Below are positions 46,203-60,050 of a stretch of 64,000 bases of DNA, piece after piece. The translations under genes were made by a program, and so were the position numbers. The stretch comes from Isoetes taiwanensis (lineage: Eukaryota > Streptophyta > Lycopodiopsida > Isoetales > Isoetaceae): positions 1,827,109-1,891,108 of the forward strand of contig JAJEKV010000027.1 of NCBI GenBank assembly GCA_021234155.1, in the 5' to 3' direction. Each line of letters starts with the position of its first letter. Positions within the stretch are counted from its first letter, which is position 1. Under the pieces are notes generated by a model that ran no database searches, was not told the DNA's origin, and saw nothing but the letters and a program-made list of their open reading frames with translations.

Positions 46203-48370
46203 AATTTCACCTTGAATTGATGCGTCCTCACATCGTATTGCCTCCCCAATCTTGGAAACCTCAGAGATATCCCGGCACTACATTTGATACATCTAACTTA
46301 CAACAGGTGTTACCCCCAAGGTAATATTTCTACTATTCATAGCACATCCTTTGTTTAATATTATTATACTTAAGATAAGAGGTTATTTCATCCTCTTGTT
46401 TACTCGCCTTTATTATTCACAAAATTCTAAGCGGTTACAATCTATTATTATAAACATAGTCTCCAAAATTCTCTAATTAAGGTGTTCCACATCTTTTTCC
46501 TTTTACAACACACATCATGCATTAACATTATAGGTTGTGTCTTCGCAGTACATGCACCTTTCCTCACTGACTCCTATTGGCCTCTAGGTTCAAACACTCA
46601 CGCCGCAGATTCATTAAATTATTATAAAGTTGGTTGTTAGGGAACCACCTATTAATTGCAGGCTCTGGCATGGATGCAAGACTAATCTCCTCGCCGTAGG
46701 AAGGAGGATGCTTCTTCCATCGCGGGATTATGGAGCATAGCCACTTATCATGCCTAGATGACACCCGCTACATCTTTAGTTTTCGCCTTTGGCATGGCTG
46801 GGTGGCTCTTCCTCAGATGCTTTCACGCGACTACGGCGCCCTTCCTCGCGGGTGGGGCATTGACTAGAGGTAAGCTCTATCAATGCACGCCTCGAATGAC
46901 TTATCTCATTAGTAGTCATTCATACTTCCCGTGAGACGGAAGTAGACTTTTTAATCTACCTTCCACCACCTATCGGTTCGGTATCGACTTACTTCTACAC
47001 GAGCCTAATTTGCATTGCCTCCATGAATTGGAGGTACCGGCTTCTCCAAATCTGATTGTAGTACCCTAATGAAGGCCCTCCATGTGGCAAGGCCCATTTC
47101 AATAAGGTATTGGAGAAATTTGGACATCTTCTTGTTCTTATAGGCCCTGTCAAGAAGAACCCCGTGACTCATTTCAAGCTGGTCGTCCGCCATTTCCAAG
47201 AATCCTCGGGTTGTCTCCAATACTTCCTCTCGGGATTAGGAGTGTGCCTCTTTAGAGACCTGGCATGGAAGACCCTATGGATTTTGAGAGATGCTGGCAG
47301 GTCCAACTTGTAGGATTGGTACCTACTCTTTTGTTATCCTGAAAGGTCCAGCCCATCTTTGAGCAAGCTTCTTTGTAATTTGCCGGGCGCAGCTTGCCCG
47401 CTTCACCTTTGATCTTCGCAACCACACATTGTCTCCCCACCCAAAATTCTTTACCGCCCTCAGGTTTATCTGGGCTTATGCTTTTCTACTTCTGCCAAGC
47501 GTAGAAGGTAGCTCTTTTACCTCTCCACTAACCTGTATATCTCATAACATCTCCTGGGAGACTTCTACTTCTTTTGACACCGATTGTGCCAAGTATCTAG
47601 GTAAGACACTGATACTCCATAATTGATCGTAAAAGGCACATCCGAGATGGACCGCTTGGCACTGCTAGAGAATTCTACTAAGTGGACGAAATCTTCCCAC
47701 TTAGATTGTTCCAAAACATAGCTCCTTTAGCATAGCCTTGATGATCCATTGGTTCGCCTCCTGGCCCCACTGCATCCCGCCCGCTGTAGGATATGTTGTG
47801 CTCATAGAAAGCTTCACCGATGGTGGTAAATAGGTCCCCTAGCCAATTTAAAAATGCAATCTATAATGAATCCCTATCCGAGATTATCTCCCTAAGATGC
47901 CGTGGAGTCTAAAAATCTCCTTTGGGGTAACAGGGATCAGCAAGATCCAATGTCGCGGTTCAAGAGTCCCGGCACTACTGTGCAAAGCCATCTTCGACAA
48001 CTTATCCACCACCACCATCGCAAGGACCTCGCTCTTTATCGGCCCTTGGGAGCCCGTAATGAAGTCCTATGCTTATGACTTCCCACTTAGCATTTGGCAT
48101 TGCTTAACCCGGCAGAGGTATGCTGACCAGCTCGATCCATGAACCTAAAACAGCTTTCCTCAACAATTCTAATGTTAATACAATTCGCCAAAAACTAGTA
48201 GAAATTCCGAAAACCCAATAAGCAATCAAATATTGTTTAATGAACTGTAGGAAGAGTTTCGGTAAAAGAAATTCCTCGAGCAATGTTGTTACTTTGTTTC
48301 CTCTTTGTCCCTTTGTTGTTTGGCCCCAGCGGCCACTTTGGTTCATACCATTTCTCCATCCATCCATCCA
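46203..48370 (-). mobile_element. Internal 3' region of the minus-strand Ty3/gypsy element
   Basis: The noncoding tail (46,203-46,990) matches the tails at 7150-7900 and 10,350-11,100, including the palindromic AAAGTCTACTTCCGT word near 46,940. It is followed, going up in coordinates, by chromodomain, integrase C-terminus and remnants of the integrase core. Sequence to about 48,370 is open in one frame but unrecognised. Confidence 0.7.
47005..48130 (-). pseudogene. pol remnant with integrase core, C-terminal domain and chromodomain (minus strand)
   Basis: From high to low coordinates: integrase-core traces near 47,800-47,900 (LREIISDRDS, then FLNWLGDLF, echoing the conserved PxxIVSDRDxxF..xFW..L), the C-terminal domain at about 47,252-47,440 ([20 protein letters not shown]) and a worn chromodomain at 47,005-47,220 (KFLQYLIEMGLATW). 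This copy keeps integrase-core sequence that the tandem copies at 6-10 kb have lost. Stops and frameshifts throughout show it is dead. Confidence 0.7.
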
Positions 48371-49560
48371 TCTATCTTGGTTGTTAGCTTAAGTTTGCTT
48401 ATGTCGCGCGACGCCTTTATAAAAAAGGCAACATGTGAGCTCCTTTTATCTTTCACCTTTTTCCCCTTGGATGTACCCTTTTATGGTGTCTTATATATTG
48501 TGTAACACATATCATTCAATATAATGTCTTCCTCGAAGTTGCTGGTGCATACCTCTATCTCTTGTGCTTTCTTAGTAAACTAACAAGTTTAACATCTATC
48601 TATCTATTTTGTCATACTTCCTAGAGTTTGATCTAGAAAACATCAGTGGTCCCCCATACTTTTCTATATCCAAGACTTGGAATTCGCAGAAGCGAGCTGA
48701 CCTCTTCATCATGTGAAGACCGGGCCGCCAAAAGGGATGCGGTTTGGAATGGCCATAAGTGCAAGAGAGGATCTTCTGGACAAAGTTTCCAATTAGTGAG
48801 AAATTGCATGATGATTGATTACACAAGAGCTAAAATGCATTGAGTCTGTGTCCATATCCCCCAAGACAATTGTCTTTTCTTCCAACCCTCCCGTATTGAA
48901 AAGATAGTTAGCATAAAGTTGCATGTGGTAGATATAAAATTAAAATTTGATTACATATACCTTTTTTTACTATTCAAAAAATACATGTAAGTGCATCAGC
49001 CATTATAATATTGGCCCCAAGTAACTGAAGTGGACAAAATGATATGGAGCAAGCGGATATAATAGAAAGAAAGGATGTGACTGGTCTAGAATGTAATGGG
49101 ATTAGTTTCGCATAGTGAAGGATTGCCAAAATGCTGGTCTTAGTCTTGAGGGAATTGGGTATAGAAAGCTCGAAATGGCACCTCTATTTTCTAGACGTAA
49201 ATTAAATGACCAATTTACAACTTCCTCAAGGTTCTTGTTAAGAATATGTACATTCCCCAAGTACCAAAGATGTGTTCATTGTTTCCTCTTGGTGAGAGCA
49301 GTTATCGAAGCTGTAAATAGCCCTCAAACGGAGGCATTTTGGCGCACTGCCAATGGAGATATACTCTTTGGATCTTAGTTCCAATATTATGACAACACAT
49401 GAAACCCAATTGTTGTGTATTACGATTTCAAAATGAAAAAAGTTTTGGAATATTTATATCTACCATGACAAGGATGGGGTACGTAATGTATGGTCAAGTA
49501 CACTGCTCGCTGGAGAAGAAGCCAAGTTTGTTAGGGATGTGATTAAAGTCTATCCAAGTG
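48371..49560. other. Intergenic; no gene recognised
   Basis: The segment holds only short frames. A (CATC)n run at about 48,356-48,373 and a (CTAT)n run near 48,597-48,610 are simple repeats. Confidence 0.5.
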
Positions 49561-49589
49561 AATTTCAATAACAAAGGCAACGCCAAGCA

Positions 49590-50600
49590 TCTCAAATTGT
49601 GAACCTACAAAAATATTCCATCGCTTTTGTGCATCCCTCCCCGACAAGATAGAGAATAAAACGCCAATGTTTTTGCTTTTGTCTGTGACTTTATCTTTCA
49701 TAATCAGAATCTCTGTCGTAACGTATTTAGACTTAAATTTAAAATCATCCAAATTGCATAGTATATTAGCAAAGCACAAGTAGAAGCTGAACCCAGCTAT
49801 TTACTTCAAGCACTTTTTCCAAAAGTGCCGAAGAGGGTGAAACGCTCTAATAATGACTGCAATGCTTTCTTAACTCTAGGCATGCTTATCCAATTTCATT
49901 GAAATTTGCAACTCACTCATCATTCATCACCAAATAGCTTCTTAATGCCCTTTGCATGTTTTTTCATCATTGCTTAGGAGGACCAAGCAATCGCTGGGAA
50001 GCCGGAAAGCCAAAGTGGTTTGCCAAATAAATCACCGCCACCGCCAAATTTTGCCAACTGATAGTAGTTTGAGCAAATATTGGCATGGTTCCGGTATTAT
50101 ACTCTGAAATATGCCATAAACCATGGACGACAGGGCTGTTCTCTTAGCGTTTCACGCCTTTGCTTTATCTTGTGATTCTTTATCTTTCATAACCTGAACT
50201 CATTAATGAATCAAATTTAGGCTTTGTAATTCAAAATCATCCAAAATGTATGTATATATTAGCAGTTATCGCGTGAAGAACCCAACTACTTCGCCAATTT
50301 TTCCAAAGTGTTGAAGAGGGTGAAGCATAGATACGACTGCAATAAAGCCCAACCTAGGCATGCTTATCTCTGACTTCATTGAAATTTATGACTCCTCATC
50401 ACTGGCCACTCAAATAGCTTCAATGGGTTCCTTGCGGTGTTTCTTTCATCATTGGTTAGAGGACTACACCGGGTTAGCCGTTTTCAAAGTGGCTGCCCAG
50501 CAACAAGGGTCATCAGCCATTAACTGATAGTATGTTTTGGAGTACCATTGGCATATTTCGGCATTGAGGGTCTTGCACTTACGGTTTCTCGAGGAGATTT
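49590..50600. repeat. Unclassified repeat family, two diverged copies in tandem
   Basis: Two segments about 485 bp apart share TTTATCTTTCATAA.C, AAAATCATCCAAA, GAAGAGGGTGAA.C, TAGGCATGCTTATC, TTCATTGAAATTT and CAAATAGCTTC. A third copy is at 59,590-60,080 and a partial one at 34,080-34,256. The copies join at ATATGCCATAAACCATGGACGA (about 50,106-50,127). Frames are not conserved among copies, so the family is noncoding or long dead. Confidence 0.65.
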
Positions 50601-53600
50601 GAAGTGTTTTTAAATCCCACTATCTATTGATAGTGTGACGGAAGCATCTTGGTATTATCAGGGATGTTAAATTAATTTCCATTTGTTCATTTTTGTAGTT
50701 AAACTCAAAATCATATATGCTTTAGGGAATAAGGTTAAAAAGGAAAATATTGATATTTATGGTATTATGCATGGTCTTCAAATTTCGGTGACATGCACAT
50801 AATGGCATTTAATGATGGTGGCTAGTAACGAATCAATCATTCCTACGATTTTCAATGCCTAATCCACCTCATATCTATGCCACTAGTTTGGCTCATTCTA
50901 CCTTCCATTCCCCCTCCCGACCCAATTTCTTCTACCAATTCCTTCCACCCCGGGCCATGAAGCCACCAGGCCATGTGAAGAGAGCTCTGGGAGGTATCTC
51001 CAAGAGCGTTCTATTAAACTGAAGAGGTGTTCCCTCCTACTGCTCCTCCGCTGCCCACTCCATTTCTGTTTTGAATGCTTTCTCGATTCTTTCTGATTCC
51101 TCCTCATGAGAACGAGAATGAGAACGTATTTTGAAATTAAGCAGGAGTTCATCATGTGACTTCAGAGAATGAGTGGTCTACCGTAACAGCTAGCCAGCTT
51201 CCAAGCATTTACGGTGTTAGCCATTACGAAGAAATTGAAGACGAATCCGTGATTTCGAGGGAGTTCATGGCGCTAAGCAGTCGGTAAGAGGACAGCTTTT
51301 TTCTTTATGCAATCAACTAACTGCTATTTTACTTTTCTCGCTTTATGGTGAAGCGATGAATGAAATTTGTTAGCGCAGCATCTTCTTTTTTTTCTGTTCT
51401 AGTTTCAGCCTTTGCCTCCCGCTTCATACCTCAACTTGCCTCCAGCCTCTTATATTTTTCGATGAATGTACATGCTCTCCCGCTTTTTCCTACTATGATC
51501 GTAAGCCCTTCTGGCTTTTTATTGTGAATAGTTGAAGCCTCCTGCATTAAAATTCTCCAAAAAGGATGTTCCGATGTAAAGCCATGGCTTAAGAAAAAAT
51601 TTTGAAATGTAAAAAGTTTTGCTTCTACTTCCATTTGAATAATCTAACTTGTTTTTGATCGTAGACATGTTTTACGCCTTTATAGGATTTGTGTATAAAT
51701 TGTGGTAGGCAATAAATTTTATGAATGGATGTGGAATTGTATGGAAAATATACAATTTTATGATTGGTTGTTTGTTAAAATTGTAACATGGACATGTATG
51801 TATTAAAGATTACCCCGGAACTATTAGAATAAAAAGTTTTGGCACATAAAAGCTGTCACATTTAAAATGACGTATGTTTGCAATTGTTAAATTGATTCAC
51901 ATGGCCACAACTTTTCATGGTTTAACATCATAATATGATACTTTGTAAATCCTCACCAACTTTACATCACAATTGTTCTCGAATCAGAAACCAAAAGTGA
52001 AGAAAGAATAGCAATGTTAAACTTATCTATCATCGACAACTACTGAAGTATACGCCTCCAACACAAACTTTCCTGCTAGCATTGGTCGATCATCAAGGAT
52101 TCGGGCACTTGATTGTATATCGCATAACAAGTGCTTCGTAAGGTAGCGAATCCTCTTATTCCTTTTCCATGTGGATGAACCGACAACTGCAGATTCGGGC
52201 TCATCCACGGATACAATGTATGTGCTATCTTCATCGCCATACATAGTCCACATGTTTATTTTTTTGAGTAGGTCTTCTTGCAATGTAATCTACCTTCATT
52301 CTCTTTGATCACGTAACTGACCTTCGCCTTCTCCATTCATTTCCTTTCCTCAGAATTGTGTTACCGGGAATCTTCCTCCCCTTCCTTGTCATTTATGTTC
52401 TCCGCTTCCTACAAGAGTTAGCATGACTCCTTCGCCATGGTGGATCTACGTGTTTGTATACTCGAGGTCGCATTGGTCGCGTACTGCTTAGTTTGAGATC
52501 TTACCAATTAACAAAGCCCGCTCCGAGTTTCAATCTCTTCATTCGTTAAGTCGCTGTCTTTATCCACAGCCACAATGGTCTTTGTGGGGATACCAAAGAC
52601 TTAACTGAACCATGTGCATTCTTTCAACTGTAGGATAACCATCATTGTAGACACCTCCGTTGTCCCCGGAATTTTCTTAACCTAAAAGCAAGGAGTACCG
52701 TTGAGTCATACCCGCCAAGTAATTGATTATTACATTTTTTCCATGTTCACTTCCTTGACATCGGACCTTATCGGGCCGCTTCTCGTTTCTTCGGACAGAA
52801 GCCCATAAAGAGACCCTTGCACGCCTTCTTCTAAAGAATCATTAAAGAGTCCTCACCACGATCATCCTTACGCATTCTGCTTCAACATTAGTTGCATGTT
52901 TGTCTGGACGCATGAGTTCCCTCGCATTCCGCCAGGAGACTAACCGCGGTTCGCGAACGTTGCTTCTTGTACACGTAGCCTTTTCAAGTTACTTCCCGTA
53001 CTGCCATTCTCTTTCAAAGCCTGCCATTTCGCTTTCCAAGTTTATAATCGCTAATACCTCCCTTAGCCTTTGGCACCACCGTTTTTGACGCATTTTGCAG
53101 TCTATTAAAAGATCCGATACACTGACCAAGCATCTAAGTAGTTGGTACCAGTGAAAATGATTTTGTATTTGGTACTCAAGTATAGCTTTATGAGATCGAA
53201 GAGGGAGGCATCATACAAGGAAAAAATTATTCTGTTTCCCCATGCTCTAACCAACTCCCTGCTTTGCCTCCTCGAGAGCTTGAGCTTGTGGAATATGGGG
53301 TTGTCGTCACACTTCGCTTTGCTGACCTATAAACCTACCCCATTTACCGCTACTCCTATCATACCATGAGGCCAAGAACTCAAAAAATTTTAATATGATT
53401 ATTCACGAAGTCTTGCCCACTCACCAACCCATTATGGAGTGGTATATTTTATCCGCCTCCTCGCTTGCCGATTGATGCCATTTTCTACGCTGTGATCCTT
53501 ATGGGCGCCCTAATATCTCTTTTTGACAAGTGTCTTTTCTATAAGGTCGATGCATGCATTGCCGAAATGGAAGTAACAGAACGCTTTTTCGGGTCTATAG

Positions 53601-56600
53601 TTTGGCTTGAAGAAAACTTCCTCGACAAGTAATCCAATTAGGGCTGAGCTTCGGCTCCTGCTATGAACCCCAAGTAAAACTCAGCCTTTTGAATAACCTT
53701 TTACGCCTCTCATGATCTTATTAAACTTTTCCAAATTGCTTTCTCAGGCTCTCTCTCGCAGATCCCTCTCTCAAGTCTTTCATGTCATTAAACCGCAATT
53801 GCCGTAATGTATTTTAATTTCGCGATCAGTAAAACAAGTTTGTTAAAAACTTATCAACAAACTTTTATCCTTTGATTAAACCGCTTTACTTGTCATAGAG
53901 AGACATGACAAGTTAATGTTGTCCACTTGACCTCGCTTTGACGTGATCAAATGCACCCAATCAAGGTTAAGATCACATGTTGGTCTCATCCTCGTTGACT
54001 AAATCAACCTCCCTCGATTCAAAAGACTGGGCTTGTAGACATTTTGAAAATGTAACGCTCATTTAGCTGGATCATGATGTTGGTAAGGGAATTTAGATCC
54101 ATGCAGAAATATTCATATTTGCTTTTTTCTTTAGCCTCCAATAAAACCGTAAATACCGATTCCTAACATTGCTCATTTCTCGCCAAGATCATCAATCCAT
54201 CTCTTCAACCCATACAAGCAATATCTTTTGTATCAAATAATCCGTTCATAATGGGGAAACTCTCGATGAAGGTAAAGGAGAAACCATTGATGTCATGCAA
54301 ATGTAGGGATAGTGTTGGGGGCCACAGAACAATGTGAAGTGAGAATAAATGATGAGCCACCATTCATTGTTAATCAAGTATCACGTAGACATTAAAGGAG
54401 GAGCTGGAGATTACCAGCCTCCCTATTCCATTGGCGTATCACAAATACATGAGGTCGTGGAGAATGGTTACACCAACCCGCTAACAAATGCGCGGAGGGA
54501 TACTTCACGGGCGAGATGGTTATAGTTATGCAAAGGACAATTCACATATTGTCTATAGAAGGACCTAAGGTGTGAGACTCCTGCTATCGAGAGGAATTGA
54601 TCAGTTCCCGTGGATGACAATTGGCAAGTGGAGAACTAAAACTTTGAGCAAGAACTTTCCAATAATCCCGCATTGGTCTGATCTATCGTGTAAAATGTTC
54701 TGGTAGTCGATGGGGAACCATCGCATTCAATGCATGGATGCAAGTAGAAATTTCTGAGAGAGATACACATATGCCCCGTAACATGCACATCGCAGAGTTC
54801 AAGCAACCTTTATGGAGGCTCCATAGAAAAAAAAGGAGGAGGCTGAAATATAACTGCGAATGAGAAGAATTAATGAGTAAGTTAAGAATTGAACTAGTCA
54901 TCATTCATTTCCCATTACTTGTACTAAATGAATTTTTCCATGTAGACTTAATCTAAAAAAGGAGTTGTACGAGACAATTAAGGATATTATTTCAGAAGCG
55001 TAAAGGTACAAGGTGGCAACCAGGACTGGAGAATGTTTTACCAAAAGAAGTGACGTAACAAGAAATAGCAAAGCCAGAGAAAAAGAAGTGAAAGTCCTAG
55101 GAGAGGAACCTCGTACCCTCCGACCAGATCCATGCTCGCACAAATCTTATACAAAGTAAGTTAAATTCGATGCTCAAATAATTTATTGATTGTTGTGAGA
55201 ACTACAAAGAACTATGTGCAGGCTATTGAAAATGACATTGAACTGCTGCTGGTCCAATACAATGGAAATGCCGAATTAAAAGCACTAGAAAATCCGAGAA
55301 GGAAGTTAGAAGAAGATGGACAAACAAGCCTGCGATAAGTACTTGGCAATTGTTTGCTCTAGCTTGGGAATCCACATGGCTTAGCAGTAACCTCCAAAGA
55401 TGGAGCACAAAAGATTTTGCTGACACGGGGAGAAGCTTGTATGATATGGCCAAGGCAACAAGAGATAATGATGTTAGAAACAATTGGATATTGCTAATCA
55501 CAATCGAAGTCAAACCTCGCTGAATAGCCATGCACGCCGTGTAATGGCTGTGTGGATTTCCATGAATGGATCAAAAAGAAACTTGGTTGAGCATTTACCG
55601 AAAAGCAAGGAACTTCTAACTGCCATACAAGAGGATGAAACTCCTAATTTGTTCATTTAGAGAACACCACGTAAAACCTGCTCATACCGGGTTCCGCATG
55701 AAAAATGAGCATGTGAAAAATATTCGCGGAACAATGAAAGCATTACGTCCCACACCTGCTGATTACCATAATGCTCATGATCTTCTCACCAGCAAAAGAA
55801 CGGCTCCTTTAGGTAATCCAGCATAGAATCTTGCTGAGCTACATTCACGACTCTCCTATTGCTTCACTACGCTATTATTTATTGGCACCTGTGCACATCA
55901 AGCATGCTATTCTGAGAAAATACGGACAAACTACCGCGTCGCCTTGCCATGGAAGCAAACTGATGATCAAGATGGATGGTACTGTGATAATCTCAACCCG
56001 AGATTCAATACAAGGTTAGTAGAATTTGAAATTGAGGAGTGTCCCCTCGGTGGTTGATTTTCCGTAAAGTGAGTATATCCAAAGGAAGAGAAGGATAGAT
56101 GGGCGATAAGTTCTCAAATGACATAGACTCAAATAAGCCATCAAATTCTAAAGATGTGTCAAGTCCAGAGGATGGAAAATCCAAAAGAAAACGTATGAGA
56201 AGTTAAAAACAAAAGTAGACGGAAATTCTATTTCAGACAGAAGAGAATGTCGAATTTGGAAGATAATAATGATACTCCTAGATGTGAACGCCACTGCATT
56301 CAGTAAGGTCTCTGCTAATAGTTGTGACATGGAGATCCTAACGAGCATGATTCTGTAAAACTATGGTGATTGCTCTATAGGTTATGTATGGGCAAGTGCA
56401 TCCAAGGCTTTTAACATCAAGTTTCCACTTCAGATTCTCGAGACATCAATTCTTTAAGGTACCGAGAATTTGGAAAAATGTAATAGGTTAGCTTACAAAA
56501 AGGAATGCAGGCATGGTGGATTGGGGCTGCCACATTGTTTTTTGTGATCTTCCCAAATCAATTACCAACATGTGGTCATTCCATAATTCCACATGCTGGA

Positions 56601-57759
56601 ATTCCTCGTAACCCCATTTCTCATTGAACATCACTGCCATTGCCAACCCATGTATGGATGATAATGGCTTCCTTTCATAGTCATATGTACTTGATTCTGC
56701 TACCTAATATTGATTACAATGCAAAGAAAAAGAAATTTGGCAAGAGAAGGAGACTCCAGACTCTATATATGGGCCCACACCCTCTGTCACTACGTATGAA
56801 CTTGGTACAATTAACAATAACCACCTCTCGCCTATCGTATTCCGTATGTATCGAAAACACCACGATCACTAAGAATGTCTTCAATAAAGCATCTTAATCA
56901 GCATGCATCTACACTTGTGCAAATACTCCCGCGATGAAGAGAAGTTATTTTGCATCAAGAAAAACGACAGTGTAATCTTGAAAAGTCGCCTTCATGGAGT
57001 TCATTGTATTCCAAAAATCTGGCTATGTTGAATCTAATGCCCTAGCAAGGTTCACCCATGGAGGCATGTGCCATCGGTGGTATATTATTATGGCTTTAGA
57101 GCAAGACCGAGACATGTATGAAGATGTCAAAGACAATCGCCTTCACAAAATACCAAACAATAGAGAGATAATTGTCAAAGAACATGCCTTTGAAGATATT
57201 CTCGAAATGTTGATGAAGCAAGTATAATGTGTCGAGGATGTATTTTGGAACCAGATGACTAGTTGGTATTTCATTCAGAAAGTCATCAATTAGCCATATT
57301 TTTTCCACATATATTACTAACTGATCCGCTATTGCCAACAACATGTTGCTACCTTATGTGTTCTATCTTATGGAGTCGATTGAGTCACCAATTTTGTTAC
57401 CAGCAAAAAAAAGGATAAGACGATGCATTTATGTATTTTACTTATAAGGTATAGTTGAATGACAAATATTTGTAGAACTTTATGTTTTATGAACTATTAA
57501 AAGAAATTATCAAAAACAAGTAATGTTTTGTAAATATATTTTAACTTTGTATTTCATGAACGTTAAAACAAATCATGAACAACAAAAGTGAAGAACCATC
57601 GGGTCTATGCGCTTCGCTCGCGATTCACATTGATCCAATCGCAATGGTCCAGTGAATTAATGTGACTTCTAATATTCCAGCTTTGCTGCTTGGAATATCT
57701 CAATTTTTGGAAAACACCCAAAACACTTCGAAAACCACATCTAAGTTTCTTCCTTCTAG
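50601..57759. other. Gene-poor region; nothing recognised
   Basis: About 7 kb contains only short frames on both strands. The longest plus and minus frames (for example 52,023-52,283 minus, 55,223-55,531 minus and 55,831-56,019 plus) show no motif I can name. Parts of 52.4-53.7 kb look like degenerate coding DNA by composition, but no family could be assigned. Confidence 0.45.
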
Positions 57760-60050
57760 TATATACCGCATATACCTAGAATATGCCATAAAGCCACATG
57801 GACGCCAGGACTTGCCCCCCAAGGGCAACCCGTAAAATATTGTTGATATCCCGGGTCGTCTAGCCATTCTTCGACTCAACATGTTGTTTTCATACCTTTA
57901 GCGTATGAAATCCATACCTCGAATATTGAGTATATGATTCATCGAGGATAGCCAAACAACCATATAAACATGTGTTGAACACAATTTGAAATTTCAATTA
58001 CACCATTGGACGTATTCAACCATCAAGCAATTATTAATCGCATAATGAATAACATTTCAGGAAATATGTGCACACAACCATCATGCTCATGAGTATTTTG
58101 GGAATGTACAAGCATTTATATTTTAGATGCTGTAAAAGCTAAATTTTGGCCCTCCTACATAGATAAGCTAGATCAACCTTGCGATATATTTTGGTACATT
58201 ATTCATACCCACTTGAACCTAAAACAAATATACTGTGGAAATGGCTTTTAAGTCGGAATTCATGGTCGGTGCAAGTGATAGGATTTAAACTTGCAGGTGC
58301 CGCCTTTTTTGGGTTCCTCTTTTTGATCGGCCCCGATACTCTGTTTTTCACAATCAAGACTATAGATTATTTTGTATCGACGGTTGAAGGAGAGCCTTTT
58401 AATCCATTTTGGATCCCAAGCAACCTAGGGCACTTGTTAAGAGAGTTGGTTGCCTACAAGGATAAGGATGTATACTTGATTGGTTTAAGCTTGAGTGAAA
58501 ATGGGGTTGCTACAAATTCTCAAAATAGTAAATGTTCTCAATTTAATGAAGTTTGCTTAACAAAAAAATATTATTGACATCCCGCAGTTCTATATTCTCC
58601 TCCAACTAGCATGTTTCTGCATTCTAGCTATGAAATCCATACCTCTGACTATTGAGTGTTTGATTCACCGAAGAGGCCAAACAAACTATAAACATGTGTT
58701 GGCACAATTTGCAAATCTCAATACACCATTTATCGTAAGATTCAACCACCAAGTCTTAGAAGGACATATGTTTTGGATAGCACAACGGCACGCTGGCTAA
58801 TCTTTGTTGAATGCCCGCGGAGACCCTCTTGGGATTGAGGGAGGAAGGAGGATAGATGCGTGTGATATTATATCAATACGTTTCAGGCAAAGCAAGCTGC
58901 ATGCTGTCAAGAAAAGTGAGTTCTCATATCCATAGCCAACACACGCCTTTATTTTATAAGATATTAGTTAGTTAAAGCTCTCACCAATCCTATGTATACC
59001 AACTTTACATCAATTTAAATGGAGTTCACTCTATTCTTATACCTCAAATTTAGAGTAAATTCTAAGAAATATGTTACTAATATGGAAGTATGATACAACT
59101 ATTCATATTCTAAACAAGGTGTGCCTTGACACCCTTCGTTTTCTCAGGCACATCCTTTGGCATCCATGGTCTACCGCTGCACACAAGCTTCTAATTTCCC
59201 CAAAAGTTCATTAAATCTTTTGATTTCAATATCACACTCTGGCATAAAATAATTGTTGCCATGTGCCTCACATCAAAGCTCCTTTTTGCAATTAATAGAA
59301 TAGACAAACATTTACGAAATTTTGAAGGGCATTTAACATTTAGTTCATCAGAATAATTTGGGGAAAGCAAGAGAAAATTAGAGAGAGATGTTTTCCCAAC
59401 CCTAAAACTTAAAAGAAAATAAATTTCTTTAGGTAGCAATATGGAAGACTGCATTCTTTAAGTATGACACAACTATTCATATACTGCATGCATGTGCTTT
59501 GACAACCTTGACTTCGCCAGTATCGCCGGATCCTCGGTGGCATCCATGATGTAATCCTAACATGTAAAGTCTCTTAGCCTCTCCAGTATGTATTGGCATA
59601 TACCGAATATGCCATAACCATGGACGCAGGGTTTCGTTCCCCACTTTGGGTTGCCTTCTCGACTTTATCTTTCATAACCGTGAACTCTATACGTAATAAA
59701 TTTAGACTAAATTCAAAATCATCCTATCAGAGTATATATATTAGCAAAGCGCAAGTAGAAGAAATCCAAAATGCTTCGCCAGTTCTTCCGGAAGTGTTGG
59801 AAGAGAGGAAGTATAGATACGTATTCTACAACAAGCTTCTCCAAATTTTAGGCATGTTTATCTAACTCATTGAAATTTAAGCGACCTTAATCCTATCATT
59901 CATCACCAAATAGCTTCAATGCATTCCTTACGTCATTGCTAGATACCAAGCGTTTGCCAGTTGCTTTCAAAGTGGTCACCAAAGAACAAGCAATAAATCA
60001 GCCACATAACTGGAGAGCTTTGAGCAGTCATTGCATATTTCGGGCATGTA
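57760..60050. repeat. Tandem array unit 1 (about 2.3 kb)
   Basis: The unit starts with the hairpin-bearing segment (AGAATATGCCATAAAG..., hairpin near 57,812-57,828) and recurs at 60,051 with collinear phrases over more than 1.5 kb, such as ACAACCATCATGCTCATGAG, GCGATATATTTTGGTACATT and TACTATAGATTATTT-type sequence. Near 59,090 and 59,457 it contains two copies of an approximately 370-bp sub-repeat (ACAACTATTCATATTCTAAA). A 132-codon frame (58,179-58,577) with a hydrophobic stretch is broken in the other units, so I do not call a gene. Confidence 0.7.

Noticed and set aside
52023-53700. Possible degenerate retroelement or pararetrovirus-like coding DNA
   Set aside because: Minus-strand pieces look coding by composition, but no reverse-transcriptase, integrase or protease block could be recognised, so no family is named.
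58179-58577. 132-codon frame with hydrophobic stretch in array unit 1
   Set aside because: The equivalent regions of units 2 and 3 are broken by stops and frameshifts, so coding is unlikely.
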